Shown here in pieces: positions 35,506-44,568 of a stretch of DNA of 64,000 nucleotides (its first letter is position 1; the number at the start of each line of letters is the position of its first letter). Source of the DNA: Candidatus Poribacteria bacterium (GTDB taxonomy: Bacteria; Poribacteria; WGA-4E; GCA-2687025). The stretch lies in NCBI GenBank assembly GCA_018644665.1, contig JABGQA010000115.1, forward strand, positions 1-64,000. Direction: 5' to 3'. The position numbers were made by a program, and so were the translations under genes. The notes beneath the pieces are model-generated. The model did not search any database. It saw nothing but the letters and a program-made list of their open reading frames with translations, and was not told the DNA's origin.

Positions 35506-35843
35506 AGACTACCACCTCCGAAGTACGGTCGGTCGGCACATCTCACGGCGAAGGTCTTTGCGGGCGCGCCGCGCGTCGTTACGGACGGACTCGACGACGG
35601 TCGCGCAAGAGGCGAGTCAGCAGGCCTGAACCTGGGTGAGAGGATCATGCTGCGGCTCGCGCCCGGCGGCGCCAGATGGCCACCCACCGCTTCGGACCTC
35701 CCGTTCGCCAGCGTACGGCGAACGAACAGACATCGGAGCAATGATGACATGAGGGCGCCAGGTTGTCCACCTCAACCGGCGGCGGCGCGAGGCCTTCGCG
35801 GGTACCAACAGGAGCGCGTCGCCGCTCGTTCTCGGCCCGGCGC

Positions 35844-36908
35844 CTAGCTGTCGGATGCCGCGTCCTCGAGGGCCGCTTCCAGGGCCTCGCGCAGGTGGCC
35901 GATTGCTTTCTGCTCATCCTCCTTCGCTTCGGCAAGATGCCTGGCGGCGGCGGCTCGCATATCGGCCGTCCACTCCTGCCCGTCCTTCAAGTCCCACGGA
36001 TACACGACGTCGCCGCGTCCGGCGCGCAACCCCGCGACCATGCTCTCGTACGCGCCGACGGCCTTCTCCACGTGCTCGGCGGCAGCATGCGGGAGCGTGG
36101 ACGCCTGGGCGCGTAGGTACCGGATCGCCGACCCGCGCGCGTCTATGAGGCTGTCGTAGCACCACGCGTTCACGCGCATGTTGTGGGTGAGTGTTTCGGC
36201 GTCGGCGTAGAGCGCGTCGTCGGTCAGCCCGGCGATCCACGCGTCGTATGCGGCGAACCCACTCGCGTACGTCCCGTATCTCTCCCTGGTCGCCATCTCG
36301 ATGGCTATCTCGATCGATCGGAGCGTGTTGTCAAGTGGTGAGGGCGCGTCACCCCTCTCGCCGATGAACTCGACTATCCACGGGAACTTGGCTGCCTCGG
36401 CGTACTCTTCGCCCTGAGCGTGGTAGTCGCGCACGAGCAACGTCTCGCCGCTGTCGCGATAGCCAACGATCACGCCCCAATCGGGGATCTTCACGAGGTC
36501 GATGGCGCGCACGGGCCTCCCGGCGTCGATGCTGGCGACGATCTGCGCCCGCGCAGCGGCGACCGCGTCCTCGTCCTTTGTGTCGACTATGTGCGCGGAG
36601 GCTGAGTAGCCGAACGCCTTCGCGGCCGGTTCGGCGTGGGTGTATCCCACTGTTGCGTCCGGCGAGCTGGGACACCAGTCCGGTTGGTGGAAGTGCAGAC
36701 GGAACGCAGCCCCCGAGTAGCCCATCGCGGTGTCGTACGTGACGTCCTCTCCCGCCCCCTGGAGGGAGAGAGCGTACGCGTTGACCCAGGTATTGCCGCG
36801 CCCCTTGCCCCACTCCATCGGCCCCACGCCTTCGATCACATTCCCCGCGCGCGGCGGCTCCTCGACCGCTGCCGACAGCGCGGTCACCAAGACTAGCGCC
36901 AAACTCAT
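35844..36908 (-). CDS. Exported protein, possible BtrH-like/papain-fold domain
   Basis: This 354-residue protein has a short signal (MSLALVLVTALSAAVEEPP). The N-terminal half contains GVGPMEWGKGRGNTWVNAYALSLQ, GYSGAAFRLHFHQPDWCPSS and IPDWGVIVGYRDSGETLLVRDYH. This spacing resembles BtrH/C39-like folds, although the usual Cys nucleophile is not obvious (Asn-Thr in its place). The C-terminal half is all-helical and rich in Ala. Function is unknown. AAGGGGA precedes the ATG. Confidence 0.5.
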   Translation of the reverse strand: MSLALVLVTALSAAVEEPPRAGNVIEGVGPMEWGKGRGNTWVNAYALSLQGAGEDVTYDTAMGYSGAAFRLHFHQPDWCPSSPDATVGYTHAEPAAKAFGYSASAHIVDTKDEDAVAAARAQIVASIDAGRPVRAIDLVKIPDWGVIVGYRDSGETLLVRDYHAQGEEYAEAAKFPWIVEFIGERGDAPSPLDNTLRSIEIAIEMATRERYGTYASGFAAYDAWIAGLTDDALYADAETLTHNMRVNAWCYDSLIDARGSAIRYLRAQASTLPHAAAEHVEKAVGAYESMVAGLRAGRGDVVYPWDLKDGQEWTADMRAAAARHLAEAKEDEQKAIGHLREALEAALEDAASDS

Positions 36909-37201
36909 GGATGTTCCCCTTCGCGGGTTCGGGCATGTCCTCGGATCAGTGTGCTGTTGGGGCCTCGTGCGGGCGCGTCAACTGCGCCGCGCATCCACGC
37001 CGGTATACGCGCGCGGAACCACTGCGATTTCGCCGCTGGCGTCCGATTGCCCCAGTCCCGCCCGCGCCGGGAGACGAGACGGTCCATCGCGGCCTCAGGT
37101 CGGTTCCTCCCGCTGGCTGTCTGACGGCTTGGCGGCTTGCGTGCCCAGACAGTGACACCATACGATCCGCCCACACTGTCGCTCCCTGAGGGGACACGGC
37201 C

Positions 37202-38194
37202 TTGCCGACGAACGCCGCCGACGCCGTTACGGCGCCCATGTGCCACGCCCGAGGGTTCGCACTCGTGCTCCTCGTCATCGCGGTGACGGCGCACGGCCGG
37301 TCGGGTTCGCAGATCGCCTTTACGTCGGAACGCGACGGGAATCCTGAGGTGTACGTCATGGATGCCGATGGGGGCGGTCTCCGTCGGCTTACGCGCCACG
37401 CTGGCTATGACGGAAGCCCATCCTGGTCCCCGGACGGGCGGATCGCGTTCTCGTCCAGCCGAGGAGGCCGTTCCGGGGTGTACATCATGGATTCCCACGG
37501 GCGTGGCGCGCGGTTCGTGATGCCGGGCTTCGAGGCTGACTGGTCGGCGGACGGCCGCTCATTTGTCGTCACCGACAGCGGGCGTGGCGCCGCCACGCGC
37601 CTCTATGTGGCGCGCTCCGACGGTTCCCGGCGGGATGTACTCGAGGACGGCCCGGGGTGGCGAAGACGGGCGGAGTGGTCGCCGGACGGGACGCGTGTTG
37701 CCTTCGACTCGAACGCGCGGGACGAAGACTCCGGCATCGGCGACCGCGAGATATACGTCGTCGATGCCGACGGCTCCGGCCTGCGCGCGATCACGCCGCA
37801 TCCGGCCGTCGAGAGCGATCCCACGTGGTCTCCTGACGGCGCCCGCGTGGCGTTTTACTCGTCGCGCTTGGCGCCCGACCCGGGCATCTACGCCATGGAC
37901 GTGGAGGGCGGCGATGCGCGATTCATCGCCCTTGCCGGCCTGTTCGCAACGGATCCAGCGTGGTCGCCCGACGGGGGCCGCATCGCGTTCGCCGGCAGTC
38001 CGATGAATGCGGAGGAGCCCCGCGACATCTACACAGTGGGCGCCGGAGGCGGTCACGTGAGCCAACTGACGGACCATCCGTCGTTGAACACCGATCCGGC
38101 GTGGTACGACCCGGCCTTCGCGCGGCCGGTGCATGCGCTCGACCGCGACCTGACTTCCTGGGGATGGCTGCGCCGAATCGCCCTGGCCAGATAG
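37202..38194 (+). CDS. Secreted TolB-like (PD40) beta-propeller protein
   Basis: This 330-residue protein has a signal segment (GFALVLLVIAVTAHG). It is built from about six PD40/WD40-like repeats, each ending in a WSPDG motif (for example SPSWSPDGRIAFSS, AEWSPDGTRVAF, DPTWSPDGARVAF, DPAWSPDGGRIAF) with IYVMDADG-like strands. Such propellers bind proteins in the periplasm as TolB does. The start is TTG at 37202 with GAGGGG upstream; an ATG at 37238 is an alternative. Confidence 0.8.
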   Translation: MPTNAADAVTAPMCHARGFALVLLVIAVTAHGRSGSQIAFTSERDGNPEVYVMDADGGGLRRLTRHAGYDGSPSWSPDGRIAFSSSRGGRSGVYIMDSHGRGARFVMPGFEADWSADGRSFVVTDSGRGAATRLYVARSDGSRRDVLEDGPGWRRRAEWSPDGTRVAFDSNARDEDSGIGDREIYVVDADGSGLRAITPHPAVESDPTWSPDGARVAFYSSRLAPDPGIYAMDVEGGDARFIALAGLFATDPAWSPDGGRIAFAGSPMNAEEPRDIYTVGAGGGHVSQLTDHPSLNTDPAWYDPAFARPVHALDRDLTSWGWLRRIALAR

Positions 38195-38263
38195 CGCTAC
38201 CGTTCCACGCCGGGTTCGGATGGGCCCAAGTTGCCGGACGCATGCTCCGCGGTTACCGTCTTA

Positions 38264-38282
38264 CGTGAGGGCAGGCCTCACG
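38264..38282. terminator. Short hairpin after the TolB-like gene
   Basis: CGTGAGG-GCAGG-CCTCACG is a perfect 7-base-pair stem with a 5-base loop, in the gap between the TolB-like gene and the next exported protein. No T tract follows. Confidence 0.35.
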
Positions 38283-38313
38283 GCCGGCTCACGCCGAAGA
38301 GGAACACGGCCCC

Positions 38314-39201
38314 ATGCGACGTACGCTCGTCACGGCGCTTCTCATAGCCTCGCTGGCGCTCATTAGCCTCGTGCAGCCGTCAGCGCAGGTGGCGGGGATG
38401 GTGGACCGCGCCCTCGAGTCGATGCCTCCGGCGGGCCGCGCCGAGGTAGACGCCATCCTCGCCGAGCGTGGTCTCACCCTGGACGACGTCCGCAACGACG
38501 CGTCCCTGGCGCAGAAGCTGATGTCGTCACCGGAAATCCAGGAACGCGTGAAGCGGGCGATGGAAGGACCCGGCACAGCCGAAGCCAAGGCGCCACCGTC
38601 CCAGGGCCCGCCGGCGTCCCAAGAACGCGACCCCTCCGAGGCGCCGCGCCCGCCGCGCGGTCAGCGAGAAGGCGGCCTGCCCGAGCGATACCAGGTGATC
38701 ATGGAGGGGAACCTGTTCCGCCGCCTCGGGTGGCAGGAACAGCGTCACAACCCGTTCGGGCTCGCCGGGGTCGTGCATCGCCAAGACGGGGCGTGGGCGC
38801 TCATCACGAAGCAGGGCCGGCCGGCGGGACTGTACGTCGAGGTCGGCGCCGACGTGGGCGATGGCTATACCGTCTCGGCGATCGACGGGCGCTCCGTGAA
38901 GCTCGTTGGGGGGACCCTCGGCGAAGTCACGTTAGAACTCGACGGCGCCGTGATAGGCTCGCGCAGCGGAGGCGGCCGCCCAGAGTCTCGACCCACGAAG
39001 CAGGGCCCGTCGGACAAGGGCAAGGGCGAGAAGTGGTATCCCGTGCGCGGTCTGGAGTTCATGGAACTCGTAGGGACCATCCTGGGTCGTGAAGGCCTCA
39101 CGATGCAGGACGTGGAGAACGACCGCGATCTCCAGCAGAGCCTGAAGAAGAAGTACCAGTATCTCGAAGACGAGGGGTATACGAAGTTCCCGGACGACTG
39201 A
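38314..39201 (+). CDS. Exported hypothetical protein with PulC-like core
   Basis: This 295-residue protein has a signal peptide (TLVTALLIASLALISLVQPSAQ). Then come a helical region, a Pro-rich linker (about 88-122) and a beta-rich segment YQVIMEGNLFRRLGW ... FGLAGVVHRQDGAWALIT ... YTVSAIDGRSVKLVGGTLGE. This segment resembles the HR domain of type II secretion GspC/PulC proteins. A C-terminal helical part follows. No secretion genes are nearby, so the link to secretion is unproven. GAGGAA lies 9 bases before the ATG. Confidence 0.6.
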   Translation: MRRTLVTALLIASLALISLVQPSAQVAGMVDRALESMPPAGRAEVDAILAERGLTLDDVRNDASLAQKLMSSPEIQERVKRAMEGPGTAEAKAPPSQGPPASQERDPSEAPRPPRGQREGGLPERYQVIMEGNLFRRLGWQEQRHNPFGLAGVVHRQDGAWALITKQGRPAGLYVEVGADVGDGYTVSAIDGRSVKLVGGTLGEVTLELDGAVIGSRSGGGRPESRPTKQGPSDKGKGEKWYPVRGLEFMELVGTILGREGLTMQDVENDRDLQQSLKKKYQYLEDEGYTKFPDD

Positions 39202-39206
39202 GCGCG

Positions 39207-40049
39207 TCACTCGGGGAGGACGCTCCTCGCGGGCGTGAAGCCTATCTCCTCCCGCACGCGGTCTATCGAATACAACGGGTCGCGTTCGTGCCCCGGTCTC
39301 TCGTAGTGCGACATGTCGAGCGAATCGGCGTCGGCGCCGTACCAGGCCCGCAGGATCTCCGGGACCGGCGCGGCCACGCACGCCTGCGCGCCTACCGCGT
39401 TCATGATGCGGACGCCGGGCTTGCGCGGCGACTCCGCGGCCATCCGGAAGCAGCGCACGGCGTCGCTCACGTACAGCAACGACGGCGCCCCGATCGACCA
39501 CTGACGCACCGGCCCCGGCTGCACGGGCGACGGCGTGCTGTCCTCGGGAATCACGCTGGCGAGGCGGATGTTGATGATGTCGACCTCGTCCTCCTGCCGC
39601 GAGACGTAGCGCGTGACTTCCTCCATCAGGTACTTGGACACGCCGTAGCCGTCGCGATCCAGGCACGGGTGCTCGTCCGGGATGGGGATCTGAAGCGGGC
39701 GGAAGCGCACTGACTGGAACCCGACCGCGGCGATGGAACTCGCCAGGACGAACTTGCGGCAACCTCGGTCGATGAGCGCGCGCAACAGCGAATGTGTGCC
39801 GAGGACGTTCACCGCCATGCAGTCCCGCTCCGTGCCCGCGCCCGTGACCGCAGCCAGGTGCACGACCGCGTCTATGTCGCCCCTGACGAGCGCGAGACCT
39901 TCCTCCGTGGCGAAGTCGCCCTGTAGCGTCGTCACGCCCTCGATATCCGTCGGCTTCCGCGACAGGCACACGACATCGTGGGCGCCCGACATCGAGCGGG
40001 CCAGTTCCGCGCCGACGAACCCACTCGTGCCGGTTATCAGAACGCGCAT
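39207..40049 (-). CDS. NAD-dependent epimerase/dehydratase
   Basis: This 280-residue extended SDR has the NAD-binding TGTSGFVGAELA, the HLAAVTGAG segment, the SSIAAV active-site Ser region and DRDGYGVSKYLMEE with YxxxK. It probably acts on a nucleotide-sugar or free sugar derivative. Its ATG lies 10 bases after the MDR dehydrogenase stop, so the two form a unit. It converges on the PulC-like gene with only 5 bases between the stops. Confidence 0.87.
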   Translation of the reverse strand: MRVLITGTSGFVGAELARSMSGAHDVVCLSRKPTDIEGVTTLQGDFATEEGLALVRGDIDAVVHLAAVTGAGTERDCMAVNVLGTHSLLRALIDRGCRKFVLASSIAAVGFQSVRFRPLQIPIPDEHPCLDRDGYGVSKYLMEEVTRYVSRQEDEVDIINIRLASVIPEDSTPSPVQPGPVRQWSIGAPSLLYVSDAVRCFRMAAESPRKPGVRIMNAVGAQACVAAPVPEILRAWYGADADSLDMSHYERPGHERDPLYSIDRVREEIGFTPARSVLPE

Positions 40050-40059
40050 GCGGAATCTC

Positions 40060-41064
40060 CTACGACCAGTGGATGACGGCCCCGAGGACGCCGTCCGAGT
40101 TACCGTCGCGTATCGAGGCGTACAGATCTGGGGCTTCGGCCGCCTGGACGCGGTGCGTGATGACCTCGCCCCACGCGAGGGCGCCCATCGCCATATTCTT
40201 CAAGACGGCCGTGCGACACTTTGCCAGCCCATCGTCGCACGGGTAGAAGGTCGTCAGACGCTTGCCGTGCGGGACGAGGAAGTTGTATGTGATCGGCGCC
40301 TGCCCATAGTTGCCCTGGTACACGAACTTCCCGTGCGTGCGGCACAGGGCCATCGCCGGGTCGAGGCAGGCGGGGATGCCCGTGGACTCGAACACGGCAT
40401 CGGCCCCGTCAGGGGCGATTGCGCGGACGGCGGCCGCTGCATCCTGGCGAGCGCCGTTGATGACGTGATCGGCTCCGAGCTTGCGCGCTACGTCGAGGCG
40501 CGCGTCCTCGATATCGATCGCGACGACCGTGCATCCTCGATGGCTGCATGCCGCGACGACGCCCAGGCCAATCAGCCCAGCCCCGTGGACCACGACGACA
40601 TCGCCCATGCGCGGGTTCGCCATGTCCACGCCGTTGAGGCCGACGGCCGGCATGACGTAGAGGCAGGCGGCTTCGTCGTCGACGCCGTCCGGCACGTGCG
40701 CTATGCCGTGCGTGCTCGTGGGGTCGATCACCGCCGCGGAGCAGTGCGTCCCCGCTGCGGTCGTCACGCTCACACCGTCGGCCAGCGTGATGGACTTGTT
40801 GTCGCGGTAGTAGACGCGGTCGCCGACGTCGAAGCCTTCCACGTCCCCGCCGACATGCTCAACGACACCGACCGCCTGGTAACCGGTCGTCAGCGGGTAT
40901 GGCCCCCAGTTGAGCTTGCCCATGATGACCGCGAACTCCGTGCCGATGCTCACGCCACTGCACACGGCGCGCACCGATATGTTCGTGGCGCCGGGCTCGG
41001 CGAGGGTCACATCGGCGAGTTCGAAGGAGCGGTCGGCGTTGCAGATGAGCGCCTTGGCTTGCAC
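40060..41064 (-). CDS. Zinc-type alcohol dehydrogenase-like MDR protein
   Basis: This 334-residue medium-chain dehydrogenase has a GroES-like N-terminal domain (VCSGVSIGTEFAV, GYQAVGVVEHVG) and a Rossmann domain (HGAGLIGLGVVAAC, then AIDIEDARLDVARKLGADHV). The catalytic zinc Cys is not in the classical GHE context, so it may be a zinc-independent or sugar-type dehydrogenase. I chose the GTG at 41064 with GGAGA upstream; the track start at 41250 is unsupported. It is followed by the epimerase gene. Confidence 0.82.
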   Translation of the reverse strand: MQAKALICNADRSFELADVTLAEPGATNISVRAVCSGVSIGTEFAVIMGKLNWGPYPLTTGYQAVGVVEHVGGDVEGFDVGDRVYYRDNKSITLADGVSVTTAAGTHCSAAVIDPTSTHGIAHVPDGVDDEAACLYVMPAVGLNGVDMANPRMGDVVVVHGAGLIGLGVVAACSHRGCTVVAIDIEDARLDVARKLGADHVINGARQDAAAAVRAIAPDGADAVFESTGIPACLDPAMALCRTHGKFVYQGNYGQAPITYNFLVPHGKRLTTFYPCDDGLAKCRTAVLKNMAMGALAWGEVITHRVQAAEAPDLYASIRDGNSDGVLGAVIHWS

Positions 41065-41250
41065 GAGCGCGTCTCCGGTGGGCTGCGTGTGCGAAGTATG
41101 GCGGCGCGAGTACACCACAGGGCGCGCGCGGGGGTCAATGCGGCGACATACGAGGCGGTCTGCCGCGCGTTGCGGCGCCATTCTGTATGGAGTTCCGGCA
41201 GCGCGAGTCTGAGCGATGCGCCCATTCCCGCCCCAAGGCGCCGGCCGCAT

Positions 41251-41279
41251 TTGGCCCGTTTCTGGTCGGCAGCTACTAT
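41251..41279 (+). promoter_or_regulatory. Candidate promoter of the secreted jelly-roll protein gene
   Basis: TTGGCC (41251-41256) and TACTAT (41274-41279) are spaced by 17 bases, and the expected transcript would have a leader of about 37 bases before the ATG at 41323. This is a visual match only. Confidence 0.4.
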
Positions 41280-41322
41280 AGGCGCGGGTGAATGCGGCAT
41301 GTCAGCGAAGGGATGTCCACAC

Positions 41323-42024
41323 ATGAAGCGGATGACGAGCGTCGTCGCATGCTTCGGCCTGGTCTTGTGCCTCGGGCGTGCGGCCGGCGCGGCGCCGACG
41401 GAGCAGCCGTGGAACGGTGAGCAGGTCGCTTGGACATTCGATGATGTTCCGGTGGGAGGACTTCCCTACGGTTGGGAGGTCGAGGCCACCCGGCAGGCGG
41501 GTTCCCTGGCCACCTGGGAGGTCGTTGCGGACGAGACGGCGCCCTCCGACGGAAGGGCGTTGGCTCTGACGAGCCCCAACCACACGTCGCGAGGCACTTT
41601 CAACGTCTGTTGGACGAACGGTGTGTCGATCCTGGACGGCGAGGTCGAAGTGCGCTTCAAGGCGCACACGGGGAAGATAGACCAGGGCGGCGGCGTCATC
41701 TGGCGGGCCCAGGACAGGCACAATTACTACATCGCGCGCTACAACCCGCTGGAGGACAACCTTCGGATCTACTATGTCCTGGACGGAGATCGCACGATGC
41801 TCGCGAACGCGGACATCAGCCTTGCCGCGGGCGAGTGGCACGTTCTGAAAGTCGTTCAGCGCCGGGCGGACATCCACGCGTACCTGAACGGCGAGAAGCT
41901 GCTCGAAACGACGGACGAACGGTTCACCGCGCCGGGCGGCATAGGGCTCTGGACCAAAGCGGATGCAGTGACTTCGTTCGACGACCTGGTCGTTCGCATG
42001 AGCCGCGTGGTGGCGCCCCGCTAG
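41323..42024 (+). CDS. Exported concanavalin-like jelly-roll domain protein
   Basis: This 233-residue protein has a signal peptide (RMTSVVACFGLVLCLGRAAGA). The mature part is a beta-sandwich of the 3-keto-disaccharide hydrolase/LamG-like type: WTFDDVPVGGLPYGWEVE, then DGEVEVRFKAHTGKIDQGGG, WRAQDRHNYYIARYNPLEDN and VVQRRADIHAYLNGEKLLE. Such domains bind or cut glycans. I chose the ATG at 41323; the 763-residue ORF in the track is a long antisense shadow upstream. AAGGGA lies 10 bases before the start. Confidence 0.78.
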   Translation: MKRMTSVVACFGLVLCLGRAAGAAPTEQPWNGEQVAWTFDDVPVGGLPYGWEVEATRQAGSLATWEVVADETAPSDGRALALTSPNHTSRGTFNVCWTNGVSILDGEVEVRFKAHTGKIDQGGGVIWRAQDRHNYYIARYNPLEDNLRIYYVLDGDRTMLANADISLAAGEWHVLKVVQRRADIHAYLNGEKLLETTDERFTAPGGIGLWTKADAVTSFDDLVVRMSRVVAPR

Positions 42025-42794
42025 AGGCGCATCTGATGAGCTGGCGTGAAGCACATCCGACGGACGAGATGGATCACGATCGCGCTCCCTATCGCCGTGG
42101 ACGCCACGAGCATCAGCATCACCACGATCTGGTAGCGGACCGCCTCCAACGGGGGCTGTCCGGCGAGTATCTGGCCGGTCATCATGCCGGGAAGTGAGAC
42201 CAACCCTACGGTCATCAACGCGTTGATCGACGGGATCATGCCCGCCTTCACGGCGTCGCGCAGGTAGTCTCCTGTCGCCTCCTGGTACGTCGCGCCCAGG
42301 CAGAACGCGAGTTCGATCTCCGCACGCTGCTTCCGCAGATCGGAGAACAGCCTGTCCAGCCCAATGGACACGGCGTTCATGGAGTTCCCGATGATCATGC
42401 CGCCCAGCGGGATGAAGTACTGCGGCAGATACCACGGTCGCGCGCCGACGATAGCGCCCGTGACGAATGCCGTCACGAGCACATAGCTCACGACCATCGA
42501 TACGAACGTGGGCCCGAACACGCGCACGCGGTCCTCGTTTACGCGCTTCCGCACCGCGCGGGCCGCCCAGAAGATCATCCAGACGTAGTACAGCAGGACG
42601 AGCGCCGGGTTCCGCAGATCGAAGATGAAGTGCAGCACATAGCCCACGAGGAACAACTGCGCGAAGGTCCTGACCGAGCCCCACAGCAGGTCGCGCTCCA
42701 GGCGCAGCCGCAACGCCAACGACGCGGCCGCCGCCACGACCACGAAGGCCATACACAGCGTGAGCTGACCCCAACCGATCGGTAGGACACTCAC
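42021..42794 (-). CDS. fetB: FetB/UPF0014 family ABC transporter permease
   Basis: This 257-residue inner-membrane protein has six or seven hydrophobic segments and the family markers RTFAQLFLVGYVL, IIGNSMNAVSIGLDRL and the loop AFCLGATYQEA. In E. coli FetAB (YbbLM) exports iron and helps against oxidative stress. The GTG start overlaps the FetA-like gene stop by four bases (GTGA). It converges on the jelly-roll gene with a four-base overlap. Confidence 0.88.
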   Translation of the reverse strand: MSVLPIGWGQLTLCMAFVVVAAAASLALRLRLERDLLWGSVRTFAQLFLVGYVLHFIFDLRNPALVLLYYVWMIFWAARAVRKRVNEDRVRVFGPTFVSMVVSYVLVTAFVTGAIVGARPWYLPQYFIPLGGMIIGNSMNAVSIGLDRLFSDLRKQRAEIELAFCLGATYQEATGDYLRDAVKAGMIPSINALMTVGLVSLPGMMTGQILAGQPPLEAVRYQIVVMLMLVASTAIGSAIVIHLVRRMCFTPAHQMRL

Positions 42795-43486
42795 CCGTCG
42801 TCCTCCAGGCCTGCTTCCGCGGACATGCGCAGTCGCCGGACGGCGGCGGCCTTCGGCGAGTAGTCGACGTGCGTGACCATGACCACCCCGACGCCTTGCT
42901 CGACGTTCATCGCCTCCAGCCTGTCCTCGACGACCTCGCGCGACTCCGGGTCCAGGGCGGATGTGGGCTCGTCGCACAGAAGCAGCGCCGGCTCCGTCAT
43001 CACCGCGCGGATGAGCGCCAGCCGCTGCTGCTGGCCGACAGACAGTACGGTGGCGTCGGCGTCGAGTGGCACGTCGGCCAGCCGGTACAGCCCGAGAGTG
43101 GCGCGGAGCGTATCCTGGGTGGGCGGCGTCTGGCCCCTCCCCGAGCGGTAACGGAACGCCAGCAGCAGGTTGTCCTCGACGCTTCCCGACACCATCACCG
43201 GCGTCTGCTGCACGTATCCCACGCGTCGGCGGTGATCGGTGATGTCGATGGAGGCCAGCTCGCGGCCGTCGACGACCACCCGTCCCGACGTGGGTTCCTG
43301 CAGGCCGTTGAGAAGGCGCAGCAGGCTGGACTTGCCGACGCCCGACGGGCCGCGGATCAGCACGAACTCCCCGCTGCCGATCGTGAGACGCACCCCCGAG
43401 AGGAGGGGCGCAGCGCCGTCGTAGCATAGTGTGATGTCGTCAAGCGCCACCTGCACGCAACGCGCCCCCGTCGCCCACGTAAGCAA
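42791..43486 (-). CDS. fetA: FetA-like ABC transporter ATP-binding protein
   Basis: This 231-residue ATPase has Walker A RGPSGVGKSS, a Q-loop near YVQQTPVM, the signature LSVGQQQRLALI and Walker B LLLCDEPTSALD. It pairs with the permease overlapping its 3' end to form a FetAB-type exporter, probably for iron. The start is uncertain: the track begins at a TTG with a weak ribosome site, and an in-frame GTG at 43456 (VQVALDDITL) fits the family N-terminus better. Confidence 0.87.
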   Translation of the reverse strand: MLTWATGARCVQVALDDITLCYDGAAPLLSGVRLTIGSGEFVLIRGPSGVGKSSLLRLLNGLQEPTSGRVVVDGRELASIDITDHRRRVGYVQQTPVMVSGSVEDNLLLAFRYRSGRGQTPPTQDTLRATLGLYRLADVPLDADATVLSVGQQQRLALIRAVMTEPALLLCDEPTSALDPESREVVEDRLEAMNVEQGVGVVMVTHVDYSPKAAAVRRLRMSAEAGLEDDG

Positions 43487-43571
43487 TCAGAACTCTTCTG
43501 GCACTGCTACAGTCCGCGACCACCGCGACCACCGCGACGGCGCCATTCTCTGTCCACGAGCCGCGTCAGGC

Positions 43572-43718
43572 CTACTCTGACTGGGACAGTTCGGGGACGT
43601 GGTCCGCCAACTCCTGTCGCAGTTCGCGCACCTTCGCCAGGGCGCTGTTGGCGTTCGCGAGCGCTGCGAGCGCGAAGGTGAAGCCGATGATTCCGAACAC
43701 CATGCCGACTGTATCCAT
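43572..43718 (-). CDS. Small membrane protein
   Basis: This 48-residue product has one transmembrane helix (VGMVFGIIGFTFALAALANA) followed by a charged amphipathic tail (KVRELRQELADHVPELSQSE). I use the ATG at 43718, the first in-frame ATG before the hydrophobic part; the track's longer version adds shadow-like sequence. It is an isolated small gene upstream of the FetAB operon. The function is unknown. Confidence 0.5.
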   Translation of the reverse strand: MDTVGMVFGIIGFTFALAALANANSALAKVRELRQELADHVPELSQSE

Positions 43719-43842
43719 GCCGCCATCCCATCGGTAGCCCGGTTCGTGAACTCTCCGCTCCGTACAGTGTAGGCGCTCCCGGCCTGGGCCACGTGGACGG
43801 ATGGCCCACGTCAGCCATCGGGCCGCCACGGCTCATCCGGCG

Positions 43843-44466
43843 TCACAATATCAGTTCCGGGTCGTCCTCGTATGCCGAGTCGATGTGGCAGAGCTGATTG
43901 AGCGTCTCCGCGAAGAGGTCGAAGAGCAGTCGAAGTCGACTGAGATCCTTGATGATCCCTGCCGCCGAGAAGTACAGCTCATCCACGCCGTCCGGGAACT
44001 TCTGCCGGAACCACCCCTCGTCATCCTTAACCTCGAAACGGATGGACCGCTGCGCGCGGATAAGATTCCTGATGCGGTCGTTCGGGAAGAGCGCTCGGAC
44101 CTTCGCTTCGTCGTTCCCTTTGATGACGAAGTCGCGGTCGAACTGGGCGTCGCCCACCTCGATGTCCTGCGCGCCGAGGAGCCGGCCGAGCGGAGTGAAC
44201 AGTCCCGCGCGGCAGACGGCGAACCCGAACCCGTCGCTGTTAAGGTACGGAGCCCGCATTCTCGTGAAGGTCCTCTGGGCTCCGCCGCCTGCGGCCTGGG
44301 CTTCGCCGCCTGTGGTGTACGTGTCCAGCGTGACCGTCCATTCGCCGACCTTCGCATGGACGACGTCGGGTCGGAAGAATCCCCCGTCGGTGAAGTCGCC
44401 GTCGACTGCGTCTGCAAACTGCGTCCAGACGTCGCCTTGGCTGGGCCCGAACAGCCTCGCCCGCAT
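43843..44466 (-). CDS. Hypothetical protein
   Basis: This 207-residue soluble protein opens RARLFGPSQGDVWTQFADAV. The central VGEWTVTLDTYTT and the later DRDFVIKGNDEAKVRALFPND are reminiscent of a common group of unnamed bacterial proteins with a DUF3137-like FDxxFxVxGNDE core. No signal or membrane segment is visible. I chose the ATG at 44466, preceded by AGGAAG. Its stop lies 124 bases from the small membrane protein gene. Confidence 0.6.
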   Translation of the reverse strand: MRARLFGPSQGDVWTQFADAVDGDFTDGGFFRPDVVHAKVGEWTVTLDTYTTGGEAQAAGGGAQRTFTRMRAPYLNSDGFGFAVCRAGLFTPLGRLLGAQDIEVGDAQFDRDFVIKGNDEAKVRALFPNDRIRNLIRAQRSIRFEVKDDEGWFRQKFPDGVDELYFSAAGIIKDLSRLRLLFDLFAETLNQLCHIDSAYEDDPELIL

Positions 44467-44568
44467 GGCTTCCTGTCGCCTCCTCGTGCCGGATCTCACG
44501 TCGAGACATGGCGCGGCCGCCGGCCGCCTTCATCCTGACCGCGCGCGGCGCCGATCCGTGATCGTGGT

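Noticed and set aside
39733-41322. 530-residue N-terminal extension of the jelly-roll protein ORF
   Set aside because: It is antisense to the epimerase and MDR genes, and the real gene has its own signal peptide at 41323.
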